From Pseudomonadota bacterium (GTDB lineage: Bacteria; Pseudomonadota; Gammaproteobacteria; Steroidobacterales; Steroidobacteraceae), in NCBI GenBank assembly GCA_023391815.1, contig JAEWAF010000001.1, positions 11,228 to 75,227 of the forward strand: a DNA stretch of 64,000 bases, given 5' to 3'. The notes beneath the pieces are model-generated. The model worked only from the letters and a program-made list of their open reading frames with translations, ran no database searches and was not told the DNA's origin. Of this stretch, positions 53,661-63,800 are shown piece after piece. The position numbers and the translations under genes were made by a program. How positions within the stretch are numbered: the first letter of the stretch is position 1; every line of letters begins with the position of its first letter.

Positions 53661-53997
53661 CAGCGAACTGCCGGCGATTCCCGGCAAACGCTACTTCACC
53701 ATCGGCGAAGTGAGCGAGCTGTGCGGCGTGAAGCCGCACGTGCTGCGTTACTGGGAACAAGAGTTCCCGCAGCTGAAGCCTGTAAAGCGGCGGGGCAACC
53801 GGCGTTATTACCAGCGCCAGGACGTGCTCGTCATTCGACAGATCCGCTCTCTGTTGTACGAGCAGGGTTTCACGATCGGCGGTGCGCGCAATCGATTGCA
53901 AGGCGATGAGGCTCGCGATGACCTCACGCAGGCGCAGCAGATCGTCCGCCAGATTCGCGTCGAGCTTGAAGAAGTCCTGCGGATTCTGCGCCGCTGA
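53641..53997 (+). CDS. MerR family regulator downstream of ihfA
   Basis: 118 residues, with a single winged helix (YFTIGEVSELCGVKPHVLRY, WEQEFPQLKPVKRRGNRRYY) and a short helical tail. This uncharacterised small MerR protein is a conserved neighbour of ihfA in beta- and gammaproteobacteria; its function is unknown. Overlaps ihfA by 20 bases and is translationally coupled. Confidence 0.93.
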   Translation: MLEAGNNSELPAIPGKRYFTIGEVSELCGVKPHVLRYWEQEFPQLKPVKRRGNRRYYQRQDVLVIRQIRSLLYEQGFTIGGARNRLQGDEARDDLTQAQQIVRQIRVELEEVLRILRR

Positions 53998-54294
53998 TTT
54001 CTTTCTAGTGCGCCGCGTTCTTGCGGCGCCAGAACGACTTCTTCTGAGTCGTCGACGATCATTCCTTCCCTAATGCTTCGCTTCGCGTGTGGTCTTTGCG
54101 CCAGCGCGCGCTGCCCTTCGCCGGTCGTACTGATTGCCTATTAGACGCAGTCGCGTCTTTACTTTCGTGGGCGAATTGCCACAGACCGTGCACATGTCAA
54201 CGGTGGCCTCCCTTTCATTTGACTAACGTTCACTTTCGGATGTATATAACTGAACAAAGTTCATTTAGCGGCGATGCGGTGGGGGTGAGCTGCA
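53998..54294. other. Intergenic stretch after the pheT-ihfA-merR operon
   Basis: About 297 bases. A hairpin with stem GCGCCGC/GCGGCGC lies near 54010-54030 and probably ends the operon; a second short stem (ACGACT/AGTCGT) follows. The rest must hold the promoter of the ECF gene. The tRNA-Pro often found here in relatives is absent. Confidence 0.5.
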
Positions 54295-54837
54295 ATGAAG
54301 TTGGGCCTTGTCCGCGCGCGTGAACCGGTCACTGTCGCAAGTCCGCCGAAGCGACCTTCCTCCTGGGAGTTTGCGCTTCGCCGTTGGCTCTCGCGCCACG
54401 CGCCCGCGCGGCCGACGGAGCTCGAGGAGGTCGCAGAAGAAGTGTATGTGCGTCTATCGCGCTATACCGAAGATACATTGGTGAAGTCCCCGCAACGGTT
54501 TGTACTGCTGGTTGCGGCGAATGTGGTCGATGAGTTGCGTGGGGACTTGCAGAGCGAAGGGCCGGATCGGGAGGCGGTGATTGGTGGCGAGCGCAGTGGC
54601 GAGGGACCTGATGTTAGTAAGAAGTTAGTGAAGCAGGTGAGGAAGGCGGTGGAGCGATTGCCGGAGCGGCAGAGGCGGATGTTGTTGATGCATGTGAATG
54701 AGGGGATGACGTATCAGGAGATTGCGAAGGTGTTTGGGATGACGCCGCGGTTGGTGTTGAGGGATTTGGCGCGGGCGTATGCGGGGGTGATGGGGGAGGT
54801 GGAGGGGAGGGGGTTGGATGTGATCTCGGGACTGTAG
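54295..54837 (+). CDS. ECF-type RNA polymerase sigma factor
   Basis: 180 residues. Region 2 (ARPTELEEVAEEVYVRLSRY) and region 4 (RLPERQRRMLLMHVNEGMTY and QEIAKVFGMTPRLVLRDLAR) are both visible, so it resembles the FecI-like ECF group. No FecR-type anti-sigma gene follows it, unlike the factor at 13355. The last 240 bases have an extreme G-over-C strand bias, with many G-rich codons and few C bases, unlike neighbouring genes. Start ATG 54295 is preceded by a G-rich GGTGAG. Confidence 0.8.
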   Translation: MKLGLVRAREPVTVASPPKRPSSWEFALRRWLSRHAPARPTELEEVAEEVYVRLSRYTEDTLVKSPQRFVLLVAANVVDELRGDLQSEGPDREAVIGGERSGEGPDVSKKLVKQVRKAVERLPERQRRMLLMHVNEGMTYQEIAKVFGMTPRLVLRDLARAYAGVMGEVEGRGLDVISGL

Positions 54838-54973
54838 GTCCTGGCGACTAGAAGTCGACTCCCACGGGCGCACATTGCGATGATCTTCTGATCGAAATCA
54901 GTGAAGCGATGTTCGTGCCTCTCGACGATCACCGGCTCATGAGCAGCCAGATCACGAGCTGCTTAAAAAAATC

Positions 54974-56083
54974 TCACCTCCACTCGCCTGGACCGCATCC
55001 GTGCGAGATCGTCTCCGACTCGCTCTGCATGAATATCCTTGACGCATGCTTCAACCAATCCACCCTAATCCGCTCCGGCGACCCCGTCGGCAATCTTTGC
55101 AGCGTCTTCGACGGCGACTCCCCAAACAACGCCTTATAGTTCCGAGCGAGCAAGCTCGGATCAAACACCCCAAATCGAGCCGCAATATGAGTCACCGTAT
55201 CCACCCGCGGATGCGTCCTCATCAACGCCGCCCGAATCTCATGCAGCTGCCGAACCTTCAGTAACCGCATCGGCCCCACGCCGAAGAACTCCTGAAACAT
55301 GTTGCGCAGGGCCCGCTCGCTCACTTTCGTCGCCCGGCACAGATCGTCGATGAACAGCGGCTGCCCTTGTTTCTCATCCATCAGCGCCAAAACCCGCGCA
55401 ATCACTCTGGAGCGCGATAGCTGGGGTCGTCCAATCCGCTGACCTGGATCAACCGGAACGCTTTGTTCCAAGGCATAGGTGAGTGCTGAGTCGATGTCGC
55501 CGACAGCAGCGGCGCCGTCGACGGAATAAGCGCACTGGATGAGCTCCCTCACTTCATCCAGTGCTTCTTTCGAGACTCGATGCCGAACCGTCCCGTTCGA
55601 AACGCTATTCGATAGCACCGAAGCCGCGAGCGCATGATCCAAAGGCACCGCGACACTCGCCCACTGGCTCGCATCGCTCACCGACCAAACAAACGGATGG
55701 TCCTCACGCAGCACCACGAAACAATCGGGCTCGAGAAGTTGCCCGTTGACTCTGACAGTCGCCACTTGTGTCAACGGCAGATGAAACGTCAGCGTCCCGG
55801 GCTTCCCACGTCCCGCAAAGGTGAACGCCCCGCCCGCGTGCAAGTGCTGCATCGAGGCGGTCGTAAGATCGACGCCATCGATCCACCAGTGCAGGGCCGA
55901 AGGCGCCGTTCGGATGAAACACCCATCGGTGCCTCGCAGCGCTGCGGCGAACTCGTCGATATCCTGGTAGACGGTCCTGGTCACGGATGAGGGGAGAGTT
56001 AGCGGCGCAGCATGTAGAGGCCGGGAAGTTTGGTATTGCCGGGTAGGAAATACCATCACGGAAATCCCGACGGGTCCGCTCAT
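54974..56083 (-). CDS. AraC family transcriptional regulator
   Basis: About 369 residues. The N-terminal cupin-like/AraC-binding-2 ligand domain includes the pieces FTFAGRGKPGTLTFHLPLTQ and CFVVLREDHPFVW. The C-terminal double helix-turn-helix (LFIDDLCRATKVSERALRNM, FQEFFGVGPMRLLKVRQLHE, IAARFGVFDPSLLARNYKAL) is diagnostic. Target unknown; convergent with the ECF gene and same-strand with the kinase upstream. No metabolic gene that would name its effector is adjacent. Confidence 0.88.
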   Translation of the reverse strand: MSGPVGISVMVFPTRQYQTSRPLHAAPLTLPSSVTRTVYQDIDEFAAALRGTDGCFIRTAPSALHWWIDGVDLTTASMQHLHAGGAFTFAGRGKPGTLTFHLPLTQVATVRVNGQLLEPDCFVVLREDHPFVWSVSDASQWASVAVPLDHALAASVLSNSVSNGTVRHRVSKEALDEVRELIQCAYSVDGAAAVGDIDSALTYALEQSVPVDPGQRIGRPQLSRSRVIARVLALMDEKQGQPLFIDDLCRATKVSERALRNMFQEFFGVGPMRLLKVRQLHEIRAALMRTHPRVDTVTHIAARFGVFDPSLLARNYKALFGESPSKTLQRLPTGSPERIRVDWLKHASRIFMQSESETISHGCGPGEWR

Positions 56084-56116
56084 CTTTTAAAACATATCGA
56101 CGCCACCGCGGCCGCT

Positions 56117-58684
56117 TCAAATCGCAGGATTGCGTAACGCCTCGATCAACCCTTCCGCGTCTCGCAACCGTGCTTTCGCTTGCTGCCCGTGCGCCACATC
56201 CACCGACGCACGTCGCATCGCCGAGATCGTTTCTTCTAACCAGCGCCGCGCGAGCTTCCGGTGCTCTGGCTTCGTGAGCGGGCCGCCCTCGGCCGCGAGC
56301 CGAGCGTGCGTCTTCCCCAACTCCAAATACACGAGGCCCTCGTAATATTTCGTTTCCGGCAATTCCAGATCCGCGCTCGGCGCCTGAGTGCGTAACAACT
56401 GTTCCGCGATCGTGAGCCTCGCGAGCGCCTCGCGCGGTTCATCGATCGCAAGCAACGCCGCCGCGATCTTGGAAAGCGCATGCGCCGCCGCGATGGGCGC
56501 CTCGAAATCTCCCGCGTCCGCTACCCGAAACGTTTCGAATCGTCGATACGCTTCCTCAAACAACGGCATGGCTTCCCGCGGCTGATCTAACTTCAACCGC
56601 GCCGTGCCCAAGGCCATGGCCGTGTACGCCTGCGCCCGTGACAGATCAGTGCCGCTCGGGGCGAGGTCGGTCATGGTCCGCCACATCGACAGCGCTTGAG
56701 AGAGGCTTTCAGCGGCTTCCTCATAGCGATCGGTCCGCTCGACGAGCACGTGACCCACGCGATGGTGGCTCAAGGCGAGATTGTGATGAAGGCGGACATC
56801 GTCGGGCAGGGCGATCAGCTCCTCACGATACAGAGCCGCCGCCTGACGCATGAGCGCCAGTCCCTCATCGAGACGACCCAGCAACGCGGTGTGCCAGCCA
56901 TAGGACAAGTAAGCGTTGCCGAGCGCGCGACGATCGTCCGCAGTCGCCTCCGGTGCGCTCGCAAGCGCGGCGGCGATCCGATTGATCTCGCGAAACTGCG
57001 CGTTCGCGGCATCTGGTTCGTTCGCAACCGTCAACAACTCCGCAAGCTTGCCATGCGCTCGAAGCAGATCCCGCTGCAGCTCGACGCCGCCGCCTTCATC
57101 CGCAAGCAACGATTGACGAGTGCGTATAGCCACGCGATAGCTTGCGATCGCGCCCGGGGTATCGCCCATGTTGGCATCGCCAAGGCGTCCTTGGATGTCT
57201 CCAATCTTCTCGTACGCATTGGCCAGATCCCGCCGGATCCGTGGATTGTCGCGAGTGTCTTCTTTGGCAAGCTCCGAGAGATGTTTGAGCGAGGTATCGA
57301 TCAAGAGCTTCCGCGCCGTGATCGAGCCAGGGAGGTCCTCGATCGCGCCATGTACCTCCGTCATATAACTATTCGCGAACTTCCGAACGATCTCGAAGTT
57401 ACGCGATGCGCGTCCGCGCTCGAGATCCGCGATGTGAGCGAGCCAAAGCGTCGTCGCAATCCCGCCCGTCATCGCGATCACAAACAACGCCATCGCCGCG
57501 GTCGCGAGCCGATTGCGAAGCACGAACTTCTTCGCCCGATAGGCGGCACTGTCGCGGTGTGCGCGAACGGGGAACCCGCGCAGATAGCTCAACAGATCTT
57601 CGGAAAGCTGCTCGACCGAACCGTATCGATCCTCCGGCGCCTTCGCGATCGCCTTCAATATGATGCTGTCGAGATCGCCTTCGAGCTGACGCGCGAACAC
57701 ACGATAACTCTCACCTGCTCGTTGCGCCGTTTCGCTCGGCGGCGCCGGCACGAGCTCGCACAGCTCCTTGATCTCTTCGGGCAAGAGTGCACTTCGCATG
57801 TGAAAGGGAAGGCGGCCCGCAAGCACTCGATAGAGCAGCACGCCGAGCGAATACACATCGCTTGCGGTCGTGATGGGTTCACCGAGCAGTTGCTCGGGGC
57901 TGGCATAGTCGGGCGTGAGCGCGATGTAGCCGCTCGACACACGGTCACCGCCGCCCAGCGTCACCGCGCCCCCCAACGCAGGCGCCGGGTTCAGCAACTT
58001 CGCAATCCCAAAGTCCAACAGCTTCAACACACCGCGCTCGGTGACGAGCACGTTGTTACATTTCAAGTCTCCATGAACCATCAAGTGCTGATGCACGTAG
58101 TGCACCGCCCCGCACAGTGTGCGAACCAAATCCACGCGCTCGCGGATATCGAGCTTGCGTTGCTCACAGTAAACATCGATCGGCTGGCCCTGGATGTACT
58201 CCATCACGAGATAGGGCATCCCATTCTCGGTCGTGCCGCCATCGATCAGGTGCGCGATGTGGGGATGATTCAATTGCGCGAGGATCTGTCGCTCGGCGCG
58301 GAAGCGCCGTAACAGCGACTCCGAATCGAACCCATGCCGTAAGAACTTGATCGCAACGTCCTTGCGGTACTGATTGTCGTCGCGACTGGCGCGATACACC
58401 TCGCTCATGCCGCCGCGCTCGACTTGACCCACGATGCGATACGGCCCGAAGCGCCGACCGATCCAGTCGATGGGGGGCGATACAAATCCGGCGCGTTGCG
58501 CGGCCGGCTGCTCGATGAAGCTATCGGATCGCTCGTGCGCTTTGAGCAGCGCTTCGACATCGCGACGAAGATCGACATCGTCTTCGCAGGCCCGACGGAT
58601 GAACAGCTCGCGCTCGCGAATGGGGAGTTCGACGGCCGCGTTGAAGACGTCCTTGGCTCGGCGCCACTGCTCGGATCGCATCAA
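56117..58684 (-). CDS. Membrane serine/threonine protein kinase with TPR repeats
   Basis: 855 residues. The N-terminal Pkn2-type kinase has a glycine loop (VERGGMSEVYRAS), VAIK lysine, HGDLKCNN with catalytic Asp206, DFG, and APE-like YASPEQ. One membrane helix lies near residue 400 (AAMALFVIAMTGGIATTLWL). The C-terminal half, roughly 430-855, is TPR-like helical repeats rich in Ala, Leu and Arg, probably periplasmic. The ATG overlaps the stop of the upstream ECF sigma gene (tca/cat), so the two are translated together. A plausible route is kinase activation of the partner sigma factor. Confidence 0.9.
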   Translation of the reverse strand: MMRSEQWRRAKDVFNAAVELPIRERELFIRRACEDDVDLRRDVEALLKAHERSDSFIEQPAAQRAGFVSPPIDWIGRRFGPYRIVGQVERGGMSEVYRASRDDNQYRKDVAIKFLRHGFDSESLLRRFRAERQILAQLNHPHIAHLIDGGTTENGMPYLVMEYIQGQPIDVYCEQRKLDIRERVDLVRTLCGAVHYVHQHLMVHGDLKCNNVLVTERGVLKLLDFGIAKLLNPAPALGGAVTLGGGDRVSSGYIALTPDYASPEQLLGEPITTASDVYSLGVLLYRVLAGRLPFHMRSALLPEEIKELCELVPAPPSETAQRAGESYRVFARQLEGDLDSIILKAIAKAPEDRYGSVEQLSEDLLSYLRGFPVRAHRDSAAYRAKKFVLRNRLATAAMALFVIAMTGGIATTLWLAHIADLERGRASRNFEIVRKFANSYMTEVHGAIEDLPGSITARKLLIDTSLKHLSELAKEDTRDNPRIRRDLANAYEKIGDIQGRLGDANMGDTPGAIASYRVAIRTRQSLLADEGGGVELQRDLLRAHGKLAELLTVANEPDAANAQFREINRIAAALASAPEATADDRRALGNAYLSYGWHTALLGRLDEGLALMRQAAALYREELIALPDDVRLHHNLALSHHRVGHVLVERTDRYEEAAESLSQALSMWRTMTDLAPSGTDLSRAQAYTAMALGTARLKLDQPREAMPLFEEAYRRFETFRVADAGDFEAPIAAAHALSKIAAALLAIDEPREALARLTIAEQLLRTQAPSADLELPETKYYEGLVYLELGKTHARLAAEGGPLTKPEHRKLARRWLEETISAMRRASVDVAHGQQAKARLRDAEGLIEALRNPAI

Positions 58685-59322
58685 TGATTTTTTCCAAGCT
58701 CACAGCGCAGCCACGCGCGGGCATGCATCCATTCGCGTTTGACGGTCGCGTCCGAGATGCCCATCGCGTCGGCGGTTTGTTCGATAGTCAGACCGCCGAA
58801 GTAGCGCATCTCAACGATCTGCGCCTGGCGCGGATCGATTTCCTCGAGCCGCTTCAACGCTTCATCGATCGCGGACACGTCTTCCTGGGTGTGCTCATCC
58901 AGATGTTGAAGGGCCGTGGGCGTCGTGACATCGAGCGGCATGCCATCTTCCTCCGCAGATCCCCCCGCCAAATGATCCAGGCTCAGCGCTCGGGCCCCAC
59001 CGCCGCGTTTATCGGCGAGCCGCGCCCGCGCATGATCGACGAGAATCCCCCGCATGAGCCGCGAGGCGAGGGCGAAAAAATGTGAGCGGCCCTGCCAATC
59101 GACCGCTTGCTGATCGACGAGCCGTGCGAAGGCCTCGTGCACGAGGGCGGTTTTCTGGATGGTGTGATCGGCTCGTTCGCGTCGCAGATAGCCTTGCGCG
59201 AGCCTGCGCAGATCGTCGTAGAGCAGGGCGGTGAGTCGCGCCAGCGCCTGCTCATCGCCCTGATGCCATTGTACTAACAGCTGAGTGACTGGCTGAGTAT
59301 CGGTAGTGTCGGTGTAGCCCAT
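58681..59322 (-). CDS. ECF sigma factor partnered with the TPR kinase
   Basis: 213 residues. N-terminal region 2 (LAQGYLRRERADHTIQKTAL, VHEAFARLVDQQAVDWQGRS) and C-terminal region 4 (EEIDPRQAQIVEMRYFGGL, EQTADAMGISDATVKREW). This pattern, with HTIQxTALVHEA, is the TIGR02999-like/ECF group that is found next to Pkn2-type kinases and lacks an ordinary anti-sigma factor. Start ATG 59320-59322 chosen because homologues begin near here. Overlaps the kinase gene. Confidence 0.9.
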   Translation of the reverse strand: MGYTDTTDTQPVTQLLVQWHQGDEQALARLTALLYDDLRRLAQGYLRRERADHTIQKTALVHEAFARLVDQQAVDWQGRSHFFALASRLMRGILVDHARARLADKRGGGARALSLDHLAGGSAEEDGMPLDVTTPTALQHLDEHTQEDVSAIDEALKRLEEIDPRQAQIVEMRYFGGLTIEQTADAMGISDATVKREWMHARAWLRCELGKNH

Positions 59323-59453
59323 GCGGAGTATCGGCCCTGATCTCGGCGGACGGGCGGAGACTAACGTGCCAAGGGGCGGTTGAATCTTGGCAGCAAGGGC
59401 ATAGGCGATTCTCCGGTGGCGTGCTAGCGCCACCGGAGCAAGAGACGCGATTT

Positions 59454-60464
59454 TTAGCTGCGGCCGCCGGCCTTGCGACCGACCTCGATGGTCTTGAACC
59501 CGGCCTCACCCCAGTTCATCACGAACACGCTGAAGCCTTGGCGCATGCGCATCTCGATCTGATCGGGCGTCGTGGGGATGCCGCAGGCAACCTTGAACTC
59601 CTTGCAGGCGGAGAGCACCGATTGAATCGCGCCTTCCCACGCCTGTTCGTCGACCACGCGCTTGCCATCCGCACCGGTCGTCGAGAACACCTGGCGCAAC
59701 GTGCCCGCGCCCGGCCACAGCACGCCGATGCCTTTGACGGCGGCGATCTCACGCACGTGCTTCAAGCCTTCCTTGCTCTCGACCACGACCCAGTTGATCA
59801 GCTCGCCCTTAGGGTTCAGCGGCCACAGATCCGCCTTCGCTCGATATTCCTTCTCGCTCAACCCCCAATACTTCGGGGCGGAACCGACCGAGTCGGCGCG
59901 CGTGCCGCCTTGAGCGGGATAGCGCATGGCCGCGATACCGCGCTTCACTTCCTCGGGGCTTTCGACGCCGACGAACATGATGCCGCTCACGCCGAGATCG
60001 AGCTGCTGACCGATGTGTTTGGCGGCGAGCTCCGGATCCGGGGCGATCTCGTGAATCTTCACGACCATCGGATAGGCGATGTGCGGGTAGGGCGTTTTGC
60101 TCAGATGATTCTCAGCATTGAGCGCCTTGGCGAACTCGGTGAAGACGGGCAGCGTCTCCTCGTACTTGTACTCCATGCTCCCATCGAACACGAAGTCGGA
60201 GAGCTTGTAGCTCACCGTTTCCTTCGCGAGCTCCGCCGGCGACTTGTGCGGGACCGGCGCATCGGCCGGCGCGCCCGGCGGCTTGCGATTGCTCGGCGCA
60301 TACAACCCCATCACGGGCTTGCCTTGCTCGATCAACCCGATCATCGGATTGAGTCGTTGTGTCGGTGCATCGGCGAGCGCCGTGCCGGCGGCGAAAGCAA
60401 GGCTCGCCAAGGAGGCGATGCGCAGGCAGTTGGACATGGCATGGGCCATCGACATGGAAGGCAT
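59454..60464 (-). CDS. Exported HpcH/HpaI aldolase-like protein with altered metal site
   Basis: 336 residues. GGGGGA precedes ATG 60462-60464, giving an N-terminal signal peptide (NCLRIASLASLAFAAGTALA). The rest is a TIM-barrel of the HpcH/HpaI aldolase/citrate lyase superfamily: the typical run WVVVESKEGLKHVREIAAVK retains the metal-binding Glu, but where HpaI has the Asp-containing GVDGxxxGPxDL the protein reads GIGVLWPGAGTL, so an expected Asp ligand appears lost. Normal members are cytoplasmic; this one is secreted and may be a binding or degenerate enzyme. Divergent from a TonB receptor. Confidence 0.75.
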   Translation of the reverse strand: MPSMSMAHAMSNCLRIASLASLAFAAGTALADAPTQRLNPMIGLIEQGKPVMGLYAPSNRKPPGAPADAPVPHKSPAELAKETVSYKLSDFVFDGSMEYKYEETLPVFTEFAKALNAENHLSKTPYPHIAYPMVVKIHEIAPDPELAAKHIGQQLDLGVSGIMFVGVESPEEVKRGIAAMRYPAQGGTRADSVGSAPKYWGLSEKEYRAKADLWPLNPKGELINWVVVESKEGLKHVREIAAVKGIGVLWPGAGTLRQVFSTTGADGKRVVDEQAWEGAIQSVLSACKEFKVACGIPTTPDQIEMRMRQGFSVFVMNWGEAGFKTIEVGRKAGGRS

Positions 60465-60884
60465 GATCTGAAATTCCCCCGAGCGAACGCGCACGTTCGC
60501 GATGACATTGGTGTCGGTGTCGATGCGCACACGTGCGTGTACGCTCGTCTTCAAAGTAGCGCGTCGGCGCAATTCACTTCAACCGCTTTGCATGCGACTT
60601 CGGTGTGGCGAAAACGCACCTTGGGAGTGCGTCGCTCCGGCAGGCGCAAACTAATGTCGTCAACTTGCGCCTTCGCGCTCGATTCATGCTGCGACCCCGA
60701 GTGGCGGTACACATTATCAGTAAATTCCTGCGACCCGACGCGCGTAGGATGTCCCGCGAAATGAAGCATGTGGCGCGCCCAAGGCCCTGCCTCATCTGGT
60801 GACCTCATCATCCGCGAGCTCGCGACGGAGTCCGCCGGCGCAAACGACGCGGGAGAATAATTTTCCTAAAGGGGGAATATGACG
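60465..60884. other. Divergent promoter region
   Basis: About 420 bases between the exported aldolase-like gene and the TonB receptor, mostly without any frame I recognise. It should carry both promoters. No clear repeat or operator was found. Confidence 0.4.
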
Positions 60885-63800
60885 ATGAACGATCGAAGCG
60901 CAGCACGTCTGGGCGAGCGCCCGGTTTCTGGAGCGGTGAGACGCGCATTGGGACCGGCGAGCGTGACGTTGCTCGCGCTGACCAGTTTCGTTGCGATGAG
61001 CGCAATGGCGCAGGAAACCACCGAGCAGGTGGCGCAGGCCGGCCCATCGCCTCAGCCTCAAACCGACACCGGCGGCAGCTCCGCACCGGCGGGCGGCGAT
61101 ACGCTCGAAGCGATCACCGTGACCGGTTCGCGCATCGCGCGTGCCGACGGTTATGAAGCCCCGACGCCCGTCTCCGTGCTGGGCGCGGAAGAATTGAACA
61201 AGATGGCGACGGTGACGATCGCCGACTCCGTGAACCGCTTGCCTGCGTTCACGAACAGCCAGACCCCGCGTAATCGCTCCTCGAACATCAGCTCCGGTAC
61301 CGCCGGTACGAACATCCTGAACCTGCGCGGCCTGGGTGCGAACCGCACTCTGGTGCTCCAGGACGGCAAGCGGCTCGTCGGCTCGACCATCGCCACCGGC
61401 ACGCTCTCGGGCGCGGTCGACGTGAACATGATCCCGAGCGGCCTCGTTGAGCGCGTGGACGTCGTGACGGGCGGTGCGTCGGCCGTGTACGGCTCGGACG
61501 CGCTCGCGGGCGTCGTGAACTTCGTGCTCGATAAGGAGTTCACTGGCGTCAAGGGTAACGTCGACTACGGCGCGACCACCGCCGGTGATGGCGAGAACTA
61601 CAAGATCACGCTCACTGCCGGCACCAAGTTCGCCGATGACCGTGGTCACCTCTTGTTCAGCGGCGAGTACTCCGATGACAAGGGCATCATCGGCAACGAT
61701 CGCAGCTGGGCGGATGATTCGTTCCAGCTGATGACCAACCCGAACCGTAACCAGGCGGGCCAGCCCTCGCTGCTCACGGTCCATAACGCCGGCGTTTCGA
61801 ACGGCACCTTCGGCGGCCTGACGATCGGCTGTCGAAACATCACACCGTACGTCGATCTCGTGACCGGCCAGCCCGGCAACAGGCTCACGCCGTCCCCGGG
61901 CGCGTGCGCCCTGCGTGGCACCCAGTGGGGGGCCGGCGGCAACGTGCTTCCGTTCCAGTTCGGCACTCTGGTGAGCGATCCGACCATGACGGGCGGCGAC
62001 TGGAAAGCGTCGCGCGTCGATCGCGCCACGACGATCGCCCTGCCGTTGCAGCGTAAAACGTTGTTCGGCCGCGCGAGCTTCGATATCACCGACAACGTTA
62101 CGACCTTCGTCGACCTGCAGTATGGCAGCACCTGGTCGCACAACGAGCAGGTCGTCCCCATCCTGAACAACGGCGGCAGCGTGTTCGTCTACCGCGACAA
62201 CGCCTTCCTCGACCCGGAACTCCGCCGTGTGATGGAGGCGAACAATGTCGACGCGATCGACGTGGGTACGTTCAACGGCGACATGCACTACCTGCAGGGT
62301 ATCAACGAGCGTGAGCTGAAGCGCGGTGTGCTCGGCTTCGAAGGTAACTTCGATCTCGGCGGCAAGGAATGGAACTGGGACGCTTCGTATGTCCATGGCG
62401 AGCAGAACATCGTCTCGAAGACGCCGACCAACCGCGTCAACGCGCGATACGCCGCGGCGCTCAACGCGGTCCGTGATCCGGCCACCGGCAGGATCGTTTG
62501 CGGCCCGCGTGACCAGTTCCTGAACATCATGGTCGATCCGAACTGCCGTCCTTACAACCCGATGGGCGTGGGCGTGAACACGCAGCAGTCGATCGACTAC
62601 ATCACCGACATGGGTTGGTCGGACATCACTCTGAAGCAGCAGGTCATTGCGGCCAGCATGAGTGGCGAGCCGTTCGACAACTGGGCGGGCCCGGTGTCTC
62701 TCGCCTTCGGTGCCGAGCATCGCAAGGAGTCCTCGGAAGGCTCGGTGAGCGCGCTGGACCAGGCGAGCGCATTCTTCGCGGGTAACTACAAGGCCACGAC
62801 CGGCGAGTACACGGTGAACGAAGGCTTCGTGGAAACGGTGGTCCCGTTGCTGAAGAATGTGCCGGGCGCAGACGTGCTCGACTTCAACGGCGCGGTTCGC
62901 TACACGGACTACAGCGAGTCCGGACAGGTTACGACCTGGAAGGCCGGTTTGGTCTGGTCGCCGCTCGAAGATGCGCGCTTCCGCTTCACCAGGTCGCGCG
63001 ACATTCGCGCACCGGGCTTGGGCGAGTTGTTCAACAAGGGCTCAGGTGGAACGGGTAACAACATCGACTTGGGTCTGGCGGGATCACCGACCTACTTCAT
63101 GCAGAGCCAGACCCTCGGCAACCTGGGCCTGAAGCCGGAAGAAGCCGATACGACGGGTATCGGTGTGGTGTTGACGCCGCGCTTCCTGCCAGGCTTCACG
63201 ATGTCTATCGACTACTACAAGATCGAGGTCGACGGCACGATCTACGTGCGCAGCACGCGCGAGATCATCGAGGGTTGCTACCAGGGCGGCGATCCGCAGC
63301 TGTGCTCGCAGATCCACCGTAATGCCGCCGGCTTCATCGACGTGGTCACCTCCTATCCGGAGAACATCGTGGGTGAGACTGCAAGCGGCATCGACGTGGA
63401 CGCCACGTATCGCCTCGCGGTCGGCCCTGGCGACTTGACGTTGCGTGCGATGGGTACGTTCGTGGACAAGTTGGAGACGACCACCGCGACCGGTGCGAAG
63501 ATCGACGGCAAGGGCATCAACTCGGACGATGCAGGCATTGGCCTCGGCGCCAACCTCTCGGGTCCGAAGTACCGCTACCTGCTCTCGGCCGGTTACGACT
63601 GGAATCCGGTGTCGGTGACCCTGTCGATGCGTGGCATCAGCTCGGGCAAGTACAACAATGGCTTCCTCGAGTGCGACGTGGGCAGCTGCCCGACGCTCGC
63701 CGAGGCGCAGGCCATGGGGTACAACAACACCATCAACGACAACCACATCGCTGCGGCTCACTACTTCGACTTGGGTATCAACTACAAGCTGGAGAACCTG

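Noticed and set aside
56696..58312. 538-codon frame opposite the kinase
   Set aside because: Shadow; kinase motifs lie on the minus strand.
60792..62720. 642-codon frame opposite the second TonB receptor
   Set aside because: Shadow of the receptor.
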